A stretch of DNA of 40,387 nucleotides from CAYLNM01 sp964385045 (lineage in GTDB: Bacteria; Planctomycetota; Phycisphaerae; Phycisphaerales; SM1A02), in contig CAYLNM010000023.1 of NCBI GenBank assembly GCA_964385045.1, forward strand, positions 1 to 40,387, written 5' to 3'. The position numbers and the translations under genes were made by a program. A model generated the notes under the pieces. The model was given only the letters and a program-made list of their open reading frames with translations. It ran no database searches and was not told where the DNA came from. Positions 26,613 through 35,122 of the stretch are shown here, one piece after another (within the stretch, counting starts at the first letter, position 1; every line of letters begins with the position of its first letter).

Positions 26613-29168
26613 TCATCGAACGCGACAGTCTCCCCAGTTCGTGACGAGCACGATCAGGTCATCACCGTCGCGGTCGCCGTCGCCGTCGAGATCCCACACG
26701 AGCTCCGGCGTGCCTCGTGCCGGATCCACCGGCCCGATCAGGTGAAGAAGATCGTCGAAGTCGATCGTCCCGTCGGCGTCGAGGTCGCCTCGACACGACT
26801 CGATCGGGCATGCACCTGCGAAGACGACCCCGACCATGCCGGAGGCGGACCAGACGATGTCCATGTGCTCGTCGCCATCGACGTCGGCGAGTCTCTGTCC
26901 CGCCGACTGCGCCGGGAGCCACATGGTCCGGGGCACCGACGTGATGACTCCAGGATCGCCCGTCGCGTAGGCGACCGACCATCCCCCGAACGCATCCTGC
27001 CTCCCGTCTCCATCGACGTCGATCACCTCGACGCCGATCGGATCGGGGGGGAAGGGCTGCATCTCGGCCAGTTCGAACGTCCTCCGCCCGAGACCGCGAG
27101 CGACGAGCCATGGCTGGTCGCCGACGATCACGTCCGGCGTTCCGTCCTCGTCCCAGTCGGCGACCGCGAGCCCGCGGACGTCGGTCGCATCGAGTTCGAG
27201 CACCGTGCGGGGCGCACTTGGCGGTCCACCGCCGGGCACTCCCCACGCGACCTCGATCCGTCCCGCCCCGACACTGCCCGCGCGGGTCAGGACGATCAGA
27301 TCCTCGGTCCCGTCGCGATCGAGGTCGCCCACCGTCGTCGGTCCAGGCGCGCCTTGGAGCCCCCACTCGGCGATCGTTCGCGGCGCGTCTCCGGCGAGCG
27401 AGACGATGCGCACCCCGAACGGCCCGGTCGAGCCGTGCCGAAGCACGACGAGATCCTCCACGCCGTCTCCGTCGAGGTCCCCGGTCGCCGCCGGCGACTC
27501 GAACGCGTCCACCGGGATCGTCGCGGCGACGGTGAGCTCCCGGTCGTCGGCCCGCACCACGAAGACTTCGTGTCGAGGCTCCGCGTCGTTCATGATCACC
27601 ACGGCATGACCAGGCGACTTCATGGGAAGCAGTCGGTCCAGCGTCGCGTCCTCATCGACCGGGAGCAGCGCCTCCTGCACGATCCCGAACGCCGCCACCG
27701 GCCACTCCGACCAGCGCTCGAGTCGCATCGTGCGACCCCGCACCGTGAGCAGATCCGCCCGGCCTGCCCGATCGAGCACCGGCGCCGCCGCATCCCGCCA
27801 ACCGGGGATCGCCGCCTGCTGGCCGGGCCAGGCCTCGGCGGAGCCCATCAGCACGGCGAGTCGTCCCTGCTGGCCGACCTCGTCCCGCACCCCGACGACG
27901 TCGGCGAACCCGTCGCCGTCCAGATTCCCGGCCGCGATCGCCGAACGCCCCGACCACGGACGCCATCCCGCGAACGTGAAGCCTCCCGTCCCGTCGTTCG
28001 CGTGAATCTCGATTGCCCCGAGCGGCCCCGGGGCCTGCCTGAACTCGGTCACGATGTCGAGGTCGCCGTCGCGATCCACGTCCGCCGCCGTCGCGATCCG
28101 AGTCGGATCGGGGGCGTCCACCGGGCCCGAGAGCACGACCGGCTCCCCGAACACCCCGCTCGCCGAGTTCGGGTAGATCCTGACTCTGCCGACCACACCC
28201 GGCGGCGGCACGGTGAGCAGATCGTCACGTCCGTCCGCGTCGAGGTCGACGACCTCGATCCTGCTGCTCGGGTTCACGTCGATGACGAGGATCTCGGGCT
28301 CGGACCAGGCGTCTCCGGCCTGGCCGCGTCGGAGACGCCACGTCCCCGCCAGGAAGGCACGACCCGACACGAGGTCGCGCCGTCCGTCTCCATCGACGTC
28401 CACGAGCACCGCGTGCGTGGTGAAGTCCTCGGAGAGGACGCGCTCGTCCACCGGCAGTCCCGATGCATCGAGCAGGATCTCGAGCAGTCCCTCGCTCGCC
28501 GACGGAACCAGGATCGACCTCGTCCCGTCCTCACGTCGGTGCACGTCCACCTGCCCGACACTGCTCTCGATCGGTCGCGTCCACGCGACGGAGAACGATC
28601 CCCGCCCATCGCCGAGAAGAGCCGTCAGCAGACCCGGAAACACCCGCTGCACGATGACGTCGAAGTCGCCGTCGCCGTCGAGATCCGCCGGCGTCAGCCG
28701 TCCGGACCCGCCCGGCATCGGGACGATCGTGGGAACGCCGATGCGTTCCCCCGTCGTCCGTACCACGACGAAGGCACCGCCGTCCGGGAGGGATGCACTG
28801 CCGAGGATCTCGTCCCGGCCGTCCCCGTCCACGTCGGCCACGCGAATGTCGTCGATGCCGTACCAGATGCGGGCCAGTGACTCCGGCTGACGGGCCAGCC
28901 ATGGATTGCGGGGACAGGAGTCCTGCAGCCGAACCGGCTCGGGCGGCGAATCGCCGACGTCCGCGACAAGCGTCGCCGGCGAGGACGAGAGGATCGTGAC
29001 GACGCCGATCACCACCGCGAGCCGCCGAGCGCACGCGGCCGTCAGCGGCCATCTCGACCTCGGCTCGGCGAACGGTCGGCCGCGCGACTGCACGTGAATC
29101 CGATCCCGGGAGGACCCGGCCGGCCGGCCGGGCGCACGGCGGGCGGTGCCCGCGGAAGAGCGGCTCAT
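26613..29168 (-). CDS. Secreted FG-GAP/VCBS propeller protein with dockerin-like tail, copy 2
   Basis: 851 residues. The ATG at 29168 has GGAG 7 bases upstream. A basic N-terminus and hydrophobic stretch (RRLAVVIGVVTILSSSPATLVA) form the export signal. About eleven DxDGDG motifs follow (DVDGDGRDEIL, DLDGDGDFDVI, DWDEDGTPDVI and others). The tail is CPIESC followed by GDLDADGTIDFDDLLHLIGP and DLDGDGDRDGDDL, ending NWGDC. It is clearly closer to copy 3 than to copy 1: the two share ELVWDLDGDGDRDGDD in the tail and the IDDI/HDVLIVD lead into the first blade. It would be exported and anchored outside the inner membrane; its ligand is unknown. Confidence 0.85.
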   Translation of the reverse strand: MSRSSAGTARRAPGRPAGSSRDRIHVQSRGRPFAEPRSRWPLTAACARRLAVVIGVVTILSSSPATLVADVGDSPPEPVRLQDSCPRNPWLARQPESLARIWYGIDDIRVADVDGDGRDEILGSASLPDGGAFVVVRTTGERIGVPTIVPMPGGSGRLTPADLDGDGDFDVIVQRVFPGLLTALLGDGRGSFSVAWTRPIESSVGQVDVHRREDGTRSILVPSASEGLLEILLDASGLPVDERVLSEDFTTHAVLVDVDGDGRRDLVSGRAFLAGTWRLRRGQAGDAWSEPEILVIDVNPSSRIEVVDLDADGRDDLLTVPPPGVVGRVRIYPNSASGVFGEPVVLSGPVDAPDPTRIATAADVDRDGDLDIVTEFRQAPGPLGAIEIHANDGTGGFTFAGWRPWSGRSAIAAGNLDGDGFADVVGVRDEVGQQGRLAVLMGSAEAWPGQQAAIPGWRDAAAPVLDRAGRADLLTVRGRTMRLERWSEWPVAAFGIVQEALLPVDEDATLDRLLPMKSPGHAVVIMNDAEPRHEVFVVRADDRELTVAATIPVDAFESPAATGDLDGDGVEDLVVLRHGSTGPFGVRIVSLAGDAPRTIAEWGLQGAPGPTTVGDLDRDGTEDLIVLTRAGSVGAGRIEVAWGVPGGGPPSAPRTVLELDATDVRGLAVADWDEDGTPDVIVGDQPWLVARGLGRRTFELAEMQPFPPDPIGVEVIDVDGDGRQDAFGGWSVAYATGDPGVITSVPRTMWLPAQSAGQRLADVDGDEHMDIVWSASGMVGVVFAGACPIESCRGDLDADGTIDFDDLLHLIGPVDPARGTPELVWDLDGDGDRDGDDLIVLVTNWGDCRVR

Positions 29169-29464
29169 GGCGAGGCTCCGGTGGCATCACGATGGCGGAC
29201 ACGGAGAGATGGAGATGACCCCGGAAGGCGTCGAAGCCGGACGGGCCGACGTGGGCCCGCGGCGGGTCATCGCGATGCTCTGCCGGCACTACGTCTCGAC
29301 CACGCCGTGGTTCGGGGGGAGACGGCCAGGTGCCGCCGGTCGCGACGGGCTCGTCCCCCGCAGTCCGGGGCACGCGAGGTCGCGAACGAGGGCTCTGATC
29401 CCGGGTTCCCCACCTCTCCACCCGCGAGCGTCGTCGGCGGGCGTCGTCCGTGCCCCCGCGCCTG

Positions 29465-29500
29465 CACCGCGCCCGCGTCGCCGGCCGACGCGGGGCGGTG
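29465..29500. other. Orphan terminator-like hairpin
   Basis: The arms CACCGCGCCCGCGTCG (29465-29480) and CGACGCGGGGCGGTG (29486-29500) pair with one bulged base. The stem and flanks closely match the hairpin after atpA (23227-23259), including the following CGGTGxCGxTC. No gene on either strand ends next to it. Confidence 0.5.
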
Positions 29501-29625
29501 CCGCTCGGGGGGCCGGTCACCGTCGGTTCGCGGCCTCCGCCCCGGGGCCCGCGCGCGAGGGCGGCGACGCGGGCGCCCGGTTCGCCGAGGCCGCACGACC
29601 CCGACGGTCCCCGGCCCGCGCCGCG

Positions 29626-29645
29626 ACGTGAACGATTCTTCACGT
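29626..29645. promoter_or_regulatory. Inverted repeat upstream of ndh
   Basis: ACGTGAA-CGATTC-TTCACGT has perfect 7-base arms and lies 20 bases before the ndh -10 element, where an activator or repressor would be expected. It resembles the repeat before atpZ, with a spacer 2 bases longer. Confidence 0.45.
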
Positions 29646-29665
29646 GGGCGGAGGGCGCGGCCCGC

Positions 29666-29671
29666 TACAGT
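29666..29671 (+). promoter_or_regulatory. -10 element TACAGT of ndh (leaderless)
   Basis: TACAGT ends 5 bases before the ndh ATG, predicting a transcript that starts at or beside the start codon. No ribosome site is seen before the ATG, which agrees with a leaderless message. Confidence 0.5.
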
Positions 29672-29676
29672 CATCG

Positions 29677-31149
29677 ATGCCCTCACCAGATGATCGTCCT
29701 CGCGTCGTGATCGTCGGTGCCGGCTTCGGCGGTCTCGCCGCGGCCCGCGCCCTCCGCCGTGCGGACGCCGAGGTGCTGGTCATCGACCGGCAGAACCACC
29801 ACCTGTTCCAGCCGCTGCTCTACCAAGTGGCGACGGCCGCCCTGGCCCCCAGCAACATCGCGGCGCCGGTCCGCCGCGTGCTCCGGCGGCAGCAAAATGC
29901 CCGCACCGTCCTCGGCGAGGCGCGGGCGGTCGACACGGAGGGGCGCCGCATCCGGGTCGTCACGCCGCAGGGACACGACGCCTGGGTCGACTACGACTTC
30001 CTCGTCCTCGCGGCGGGCACCACGAACGACTACTTCGGTCACGACGAGTGGGCGGAGCACGCGGTCGGCCTCAAGACGATCGACGAGGCCCTCGCGATGC
30101 GCCGCCGCTTCCTGCTCGCCTTCGAGGAGGCCGAGGTCGAGTCCGACCCCGAGCGCCGGCGCCGCCTGCTCACCTTCGTCATCATCGGCGGCGGGCCGAC
30201 CGGGGTGGAGCTCGCCGGGGCGATGAGCGAGATCGCCCGCACCGTGATCGACGACGAGTTCCACCGAATCGATCCCCGCGACGCGCGGGTCATCCTCGTC
30301 GAGGGGGGCGAGCGCCTGCTCACGAGCATGCCGCCGCCGCTCTCCGACCGCGCGCGACGCGACCTCGAGTCGCTCGGGGTCGAGGTTCGGCTCGGCCGGT
30401 TCGCGGCCGCGGTCGATCCCGACGGCGTCACCACCCGCCGGGCCGGAGCCGACGACGGCGATCCCGAGGCCGAGGAGCGCATCGACGCGGCGACCGTGTT
30501 CTGGGCCGCGGGCCAGAAGGCGGTCCGGGTGGCGGGGACGCTGGGCGACGACGTCACGCGCGATCGTGCGGGCCGGATCGAGGTGGCGGCCGACCTCTCC
30601 CTGCCCGGCCGTCCCGAGGTCTTCGCGGTGGGCGACATCGCCAGTGCGACCGACGCCGCGACCGGCGGCCCGGTGCCGGGCGTGGCCCAGGGCGCCATCC
30701 AGGGCGGGCGCCACGCGGGCCGGCTGATCGCCGAGGAGATCCGAGCCGGCCGCCGCGGCGACGACGTCCGGCGGGCCGAGGACCGGACCGCGTTCCGCTA
30801 CCGCAACAAGGGCGAGATGGCGACGATCGGCCGCTCGCGGGCGGTGGCGGACCTCGGATTCGCGCGGTTCGGTGGCTGGTTCGCCTGGCTGCTCTGGAGC
30901 CTGGTGCACGTCGTCTTCCTGGTCGGCTTCCGCAACAAGCTGCTCGTGATGGCCGACTGGGTGTGGCAGTACGTGACGTTCGGTCGCGGCGCCCGGCTGA
31001 TCACCGGCCAGCGGCTGCGGACGCGGCGCTTCGGCGGCGGCGATCCGGACGAGGAGCGGTCGGGCGGAGACGCCGACGACGACGCGACCCGCGGCGGGAT
31101 CGCCGCGGGGACATCGGCGAAGGAGCCACCGGCGCGTCAGGTGGCCTGA
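29677..31149 (+). CDS. ndh: Type II NADH:quinone oxidoreductase
   Basis: NDH-2 is a single-subunit flavoenzyme that passes electrons from NADH to quinone without pumping protons, on the inner face of the membrane. The 490-residue protein has the FAD-binding GAGFGGLAAARAL at the start, QNHHLFQPLLYQVATAALAP (quinone-site region typical of NDH-2), the NADH-binding GGGPTGVELAGAMSE, and the second FAD motif EVFAVGDIA. The C-terminal hydrophobic segments WFAWLLWSLVHVVFLVGFRN and VWQYVTFGRGARLI are the membrane-anchoring end. An extra acidic tail of about 45 residues follows. The ATG at 29677 is preferred to the in-frame start at 29644 because similarity begins at VVIVGAGFGG and the promoter fits. 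It may substitute for or complement complex I. Confidence 0.93.
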   Translation: MPSPDDRPRVVIVGAGFGGLAAARALRRADAEVLVIDRQNHHLFQPLLYQVATAALAPSNIAAPVRRVLRRQQNARTVLGEARAVDTEGRRIRVVTPQGHDAWVDYDFLVLAAGTTNDYFGHDEWAEHAVGLKTIDEALAMRRRFLLAFEEAEVESDPERRRRLLTFVIIGGGPTGVELAGAMSEIARTVIDDEFHRIDPRDARVILVEGGERLLTSMPPPLSDRARRDLESLGVEVRLGRFAAAVDPDGVTTRRAGADDGDPEAEERIDAATVFWAAGQKAVRVAGTLGDDVTRDRAGRIEVAADLSLPGRPEVFAVGDIASATDAATGGPVPGVAQGAIQGGRHAGRLIAEEIRAGRRGDDVRRAEDRTAFRYRNKGEMATIGRSRAVADLGFARFGGWFAWLLWSLVHVVFLVGFRNKLLVMADWVWQYVTFGRGARLITGQRLRTRRFGGGDPDEERSGGDADDDATRGGIAAGTSAKEPPARQVA

Positions 31150-31180
31150 AGGGGCTCGCGCGGCCGGCGGGAGGCCGACG

Positions 31181-31204
31181 GGCCCGGCGGCCCGGCGGCC
31201 CGGC
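31181..31204 (+). repeat. GGCCCGGC tandem repeat between convergent genes
   Basis: Three exact copies of an 8-base unit lie in the 144-base spacer between the ends of ndh and FG-GAP copy 3. No T-rich terminator was seen here. Confidence 0.5.
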
Positions 31205-31293
31205 GCGATCGCTCGCCCACGTCCGCCGGACCCGCCGCGCCCGTCACCGCGCGGTCGAACGCCTCGGAACCGGCGACGGTCCCGCGAGGCCGC

Positions 31294-33828
31294 TCATCCG
31301 TCCGGACAGGGGCCCCAGTGCGCGAGCAGCACCGCGACGTCGTCGCCGTCGCGATCGCCATCCCCGTCGAGGTCCCAGACCAGCTCCGTGGGCGTCACCG
31401 CGGGATCGATCGGCCCCACGAGCCGCACCAGATCGCGGAAGTCCACCTCGCCGTCGGCGTCGAGGTCGCCGCGGCACCGCTCGTCGGGGCAGTCGCCGGC
31501 GAGCGTGACGCCCACGAGACCGCCGTCCGACCACACGCCGTCGAGCCGTCCGTCGCCATCGACGTCGCCGAACCGCGTCTCCGGGTCCGCCGGTGGCCCC
31601 GCGGCGTACCGCGGCACGAGGACGAAGGACTCCGGCTCGCCGTCGACGAAGGTGACGCCGAGGCCGCGGACGCCGTCGACGCCGCCGACGCCGCCGACGA
31701 GGTCCGGTCGCCCGTTGCCGTCCACGTCGAGCGTCCGCGAGACGTCGGTCACGTCGGGATCGATCGCCTCCGCCGCGAACGTCCGGTCCCCGAGTCCGCG
31801 GAGCAGGACCGTGCCCGGGCCCGTCGCCAGGACGTCGCGGAGGCCGTCCGCGTCGAGGTCGGTGATCACGAGGCCGCTCGGCGACGCGTCCTCGAGGCGG
31901 ATGAGCTCGCTCGCGGTGGCGGTGTCGTCGAGCGGTCCCCACGCGACGTCCACGCGACGCATGAACGGCGGCGCGTCGTCGCCGAGACTGATCGCGTCCA
32001 CGTGCCCGTCGCCGTCGAGATCGGCGAGCCGCACCCGGCGAACCCGATCGGGAAGGGTCCACTCGGCGCGGGTGACCGGCCCCTCCGGCTCGAGCGCCTC
32101 GATCCGCAGCACGCGCTCGTCGCCGCCGCCCGGGCGGACGATCACGACGTCGAGCACGCCGTCGCCGTCGACGTCGCCGGCGGTGCGCACGAACGCCCCC
32201 GTCTCCAGCGACATCACCGGCTCGACCGCAAGCCGGTCGCCGTCGACGCGGAGGAGGACGAGGTCGCCACTCGCCGCCTGACGCCGGCGAGCGACCGCGA
32301 CGATTCCGGTCTCGACGGGATCCGCTCCCGGCACGATCCACGCGGGAAACGCGCCGGGAAGCGGCGGCAGGCTGCCGGAGTCGATCACGTCGAAGCCGCC
32401 GCCCGGCCGCCGGCGCTCGAGCCGTACCAGATCGCCGTCGAGCGTCACCAGATCGGCCGGACCGGTCGCCCCCGCGGACGCGACCGGCACCGCGACGTCG
32501 CGGAAGCCGGCGAGCGCGAACCGCCGTCCGGGCAGCCCGTCGGGGCGGCCGAAGGCGACGTGGGCCCGCCGAAGCGCCGCCGACGCCGAGTCGAGCACCG
32601 ACAGCAGGTCGGGCCGGCCGTCCCCGTCGAGATCGCCGACCGAGATCTGACCGCGGCCCGGGATCCAGCCGGCCCGGGTGAATCCGCCGGCGCCGTCGTT
32701 GCCGAGGATCTCGATGGCGCCGGGTTCGTCGCCGGTGAAGAGCGCAACCACGAGGTCCGGATCGCCGTCCCCGTCGAGATCGCCCACCGCGATGGACTCC
32801 TCGAGCTCCGGCGAGCCCGGGCCCCCGGGCACCACGACCGGCTCACCCGGCCCGCGGTCGGTCCCGAACCGGATCATCGCGCGACCGGGCGCCCCGAAGT
32901 GCGACGGCACCACCAGGTCGTCGCGGCCGTCGCCGTCGAGATCCGCGACCGTCACGCGGCCGACCCCGGGCGGGCTCATCACGAGGACCTCGAACGGATC
33001 CCAGCCGCCGTCCGCGCGGCCCCGGACGAACCGCCACGTGCTCGCGAGGCCCCCGCTGCCGAAGACCAGGTCGTCCACGCCGTCGCCGTCGGCATCGAGC
33101 ACGACCGCGTGGGTCGCCTGACCCGGAATCAGGCCCGACGTGCCGTCGAGCATGCCGTCCTCGTCGAGTCCCAGCTCGCGCACGCCGCCCTGATCCGGCA
33201 CGAGGACCGACGCTCGGCCGTCGGCGCGGTGACGGATCCCGAGCTGACGGATCCCGGTGACGGAGCCGAGCTCGACGGTCCAGCCGGGTTCGAGCCCGCC
33301 CGCTCCATCGTCGAGCAGCGCGACGAGACGACCGCCGGAATCGTCGGCCACGAGGAGATCGGGCCGGCCGTCACGATCGAGATCACCGGCCGCCATCCTC
33401 CCGCGCGGCACCGGAATCGGGCGGACGCTCGGGACCCCGAACCGCCCGTCCGCGGCCCGCGCGACGAGCAGTCGCCCGTCGGTCGCCCCGACGTCGCTGG
33501 AGGTCGCGAGGATCTCGCCGCGGCCGTCGCGGTCGAGGTCGACGATCAGCACGTCGTGGATGCGACGCCACGCCTCCGCCGAGCACGCGGCGTGCGAGGC
33601 GGCCCACGGAATCCGGACGCAGTCGTCGGCGAGCCACGGCGGCGGGTCGGGGGGCGTGCCGCCGCCGTCGGCGACGGCGGGCGACGACATCGTCCACGGG
33701 AGGACGCTCCCGACGGCCAGGAGCAGCGGCGGGACGACCGAGGTCGGCGCACGACGAGGACGACGCGAATCAGCCGGCTCCCGGGAGCCGGCGTCTCGGT
33801 CGGGGCGCAGCGCAGGCGCATGTGACAT
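31294..33828 (-). CDS. Secreted FG-GAP/VCBS propeller protein with dockerin-like tail, copy 3
   Basis: 844 residues. The ATG at 33828 is preceded by GGAGAG with 6-7 bases spacing; the frame is open further upstream, but that part belongs to another, broken gene. A signal peptide (PTSVVPPLLLAVGSVLPW...SPAVA) is followed by about eleven DxDGDG loops (DLDRDGRGEIL, DLDGDGRDDLV, DVDGNGRPDLV). The tail has CPDERC, GDLDADGEVDFRDLVRLVGP and DLDGDGDRDGDDVAVLLAHW, ending GPC. It is the nearest relative of copy 2, in the same orientation, with ndh between them. Role: exported calcium-binding propeller, ligand unknown. Confidence 0.85.
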   Translation of the reverse strand: MSHAPALRPDRDAGSREPADSRRPRRAPTSVVPPLLLAVGSVLPWTMSSPAVADGGGTPPDPPPWLADDCVRIPWAASHAACSAEAWRRIHDVLIVDLDRDGRGEILATSSDVGATDGRLLVARAADGRFGVPSVRPIPVPRGRMAAGDLDRDGRPDLLVADDSGGRLVALLDDGAGGLEPGWTVELGSVTGIRQLGIRHRADGRASVLVPDQGGVRELGLDEDGMLDGTSGLIPGQATHAVVLDADGDGVDDLVFGSGGLASTWRFVRGRADGGWDPFEVLVMSPPGVGRVTVADLDGDGRDDLVVPSHFGAPGRAMIRFGTDRGPGEPVVVPGGPGSPELEESIAVGDLDGDGDPDLVVALFTGDEPGAIEILGNDGAGGFTRAGWIPGRGQISVGDLDGDGRPDLLSVLDSASAALRRAHVAFGRPDGLPGRRFALAGFRDVAVPVASAGATGPADLVTLDGDLVRLERRRPGGGFDVIDSGSLPPLPGAFPAWIVPGADPVETGIVAVARRRQAASGDLVLLRVDGDRLAVEPVMSLETGAFVRTAGDVDGDGVLDVVIVRPGGGDERVLRIEALEPEGPVTRAEWTLPDRVRRVRLADLDGDGHVDAISLGDDAPPFMRRVDVAWGPLDDTATASELIRLEDASPSGLVITDLDADGLRDVLATGPGTVLLRGLGDRTFAAEAIDPDVTDVSRTLDVDGNGRPDLVGGVGGVDGVRGLGVTFVDGEPESFVLVPRYAAGPPADPETRFGDVDGDGRLDGVWSDGGLVGVTLAGDCPDERCRGDLDADGEVDFRDLVRLVGPIDPAVTPTELVWDLDGDGDRDGDDVAVLLAHWGPCPDG

Positions 33829-34061
33829 GGCGATCTCTCCGGGACGATCGCCGCGGGACGCGAGAGAAGTGGCCCCGGAAGCGTCCTCGGCGGCGATCCT
33901 CCTCGGATCGCCCGGGCCGATGGCGGCGCCGTCCGCTGCGGGTCGTACGCGGGGCGGCGACCGGGGTTCGGGGCATGCGGCGGGGCGCGACCAGCCGGCC
34001 CGTGGGGCCGCCGGCCACTCCGGGCACGCCTCCCGGTCCGCGATCGCGACGAGGCGTCCCC

Positions 34062-34109
34062 GAGGTCCACGGCGCAGCCGCCGTCGAGGTCCACGGCGCA
34101 GCCGCCGTC
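34062..34109 (-). repeat. 24-base tandem duplication in the collapsed dockerin
   Basis: Two exact 24-base units (34062-34085 and 34086-34109) encode DGGCAVDL twice on the minus strand; a third unit begins but diverges. Replication slippage is the likely source. Confidence 0.75.
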
Positions 34110-34479
34110 GAGATCCACGCCGTCCGGCCCGGTGTCCTCCGGGAGGCGGCGGGCATCGCCGAGCAGGCGGAGCAGGTCGTCGAGGTCGGCCGCGCCGTCC
34201 GCATCGACGTCGCCGGGGCACCGGACCGGACACGGGCCGCCGAGCCGGACGACGGGCCGCCCCTCGGGGCCGCGGCCGCGGAGATCGGGCGAACCGTCGC
34301 CGTCGAGGTCGCCGACCGTGAGGGGCGCCGTCTCCTCATGCAGCGCCTCGCGGATCGGCAGCTCGACCTGCGGGCAGAGCGTCCATCGCGGCTCGGGCGG
34401 CCCGGCGGCGGCGGGCGCCGCGGCGGCCAGCGCCGGGCGGAGGCGTGCGGCGTGCGGCGCTCGGCATGCGGGCGACGGC

Positions 34480-34506
34480 GGGCGTGGCGGGCGTGGCGGG
34501 CGTGGC
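34480..34506 (-). repeat. 9-base tandem repeat at the start of FG-GAP copy 4
   Basis: Three exact copies of GGGCGTGGC, which on the minus strand give the repeating Pro-Pro-Arg at the N-terminus of the collapsed copy. Confidence 0.7.
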
Positions 34507-34738
34507 GGGCGCATGGAGGCTGGTCATCGGTCGGCTCCGATCCGGGCGAGCCTCCGTCGATGACCTCGGCCGCCGCGGTCACTCCGCAGGCGGCCCTCGG
34601 TATGACGTCCGGGTCGTCCGCTGCGCGACAGCGGCGACAGCGGCGGCAGCAAGGCGCGCGGCGGCATCGACGGCCGTGGCAGTGACGACGGCCGATGAGC
34701 GCCCGGCCCCCGCCGCGGCGGCAGCGGATCCCTCCGCG

Positions 34739-35050
34739 TCAGTCCTCGGGGACGTACCGCTCCACCAGCGCGAGCCCCGTCGCCCCGTCCACGCCGAGTT
34801 GCGTCGCGAGCCGCGCCGCCCCCTCGGATCGGCCGTGGCGCTCGACGAGCAGGCGGGCCAGGGGGCCGACTGCTGGATCACCGGCGGGCGGCGCGGGCGG
34901 CCTGGGCGGCGAAGGTACGGATCGCCCCGCCACGCGACGGAGATCGAGGAGCACCGTGTTCATGCCGCGCAGCTCACGCACGATCAATGCCAGAAAGAGC
35001 GTCGCGAGCGGTGGCACGAAGATCAGGTAGAGCTCGAAGATCGGATGCAT
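34739..35050 (-). CDS. Small single-pass membrane protein of unknown function
   Basis: 103 residues. The ATG at 35050 has GGAG 8 bases upstream; a GTG one codon earlier is possible. It begins MHPIFELYLIFVPPLATLFLALIVRELR, a single N-terminal hydrophobic helix, followed by a proline-rich linker and a C-terminal helical part (LARLLVERHGRSEGAARLAT...TGLALVERYVPED). I do not recognise the family. It lies 72 bases after the M60 peptidase gene on the same strand and may be co-transcribed with it. Confidence 0.65.
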   Translation of the reverse strand: MHPIFELYLIFVPPLATLFLALIVRELRGMNTVLLDLRRVAGRSVPSPPRPPAPPAGDPAVGPLARLLVERHGRSEGAARLATQLGVDGATGLALVERYVPED

Positions 35051-35122
35051 CACGGAACTCCAGGTCGGGCGAGGTCCGAGGCCGGGGCCATCTCGCCGGC
35101 CGTGATCGGCGACGATGCGTCC

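Larger units (their letters stand above)
29169..29676. other. Divergent region between FG-GAP copy 2 and ndh
   Basis: A 508-base stretch without a supportable gene. Frames on the plus strand are open but arginine/proline-rich. It contains a terminator-like hairpin (29465-29500), an inverted repeat (29626-29645) and the ndh -10 element (29666-29671), each listed separately. Confidence 0.5.
34014..34514 (-). pseudogene. Collapsed FG-GAP/dockerin gene, copy 4
   Basis: From the ATG at 34514 the frame reads a proline-rich start, a signal-like RLRPALAAAAPAAAG, then WTLCPQVELPIREALHEETA and a single loop DLDGDGSPDL. It passes directly to the tail cysteines (CPVRC) and DVDADGAADLDDLLRLLGDA, so the rest of the propeller (some 700 residues) is missing. 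In the second dockerin loop an 8-residue unit DGGCAVDL is duplicated, and the frame shifts near 34060; the other frame continues LVAIADREACPEW, the expected end. Deletion, duplication and frameshift together mark it as decayed. Confidence 0.6.

Noticed and set aside
26517..28880. Open frame antisense to FG-GAP copy 2, with repeating VAVAVEI-like words
   Set aside because: The apparent repeats are the complement of DGDGD codons in the propeller gene, not an independent repeat protein. The same applies to 31318-33825.
31294..34233. 979-residue version of FG-GAP copy 3
   Set aside because: The extra 135 N-terminal codons are the out-of-frame tail of the collapsed copy 4. The ATG at 33828 has GGAGAG and directly precedes the signal peptide.
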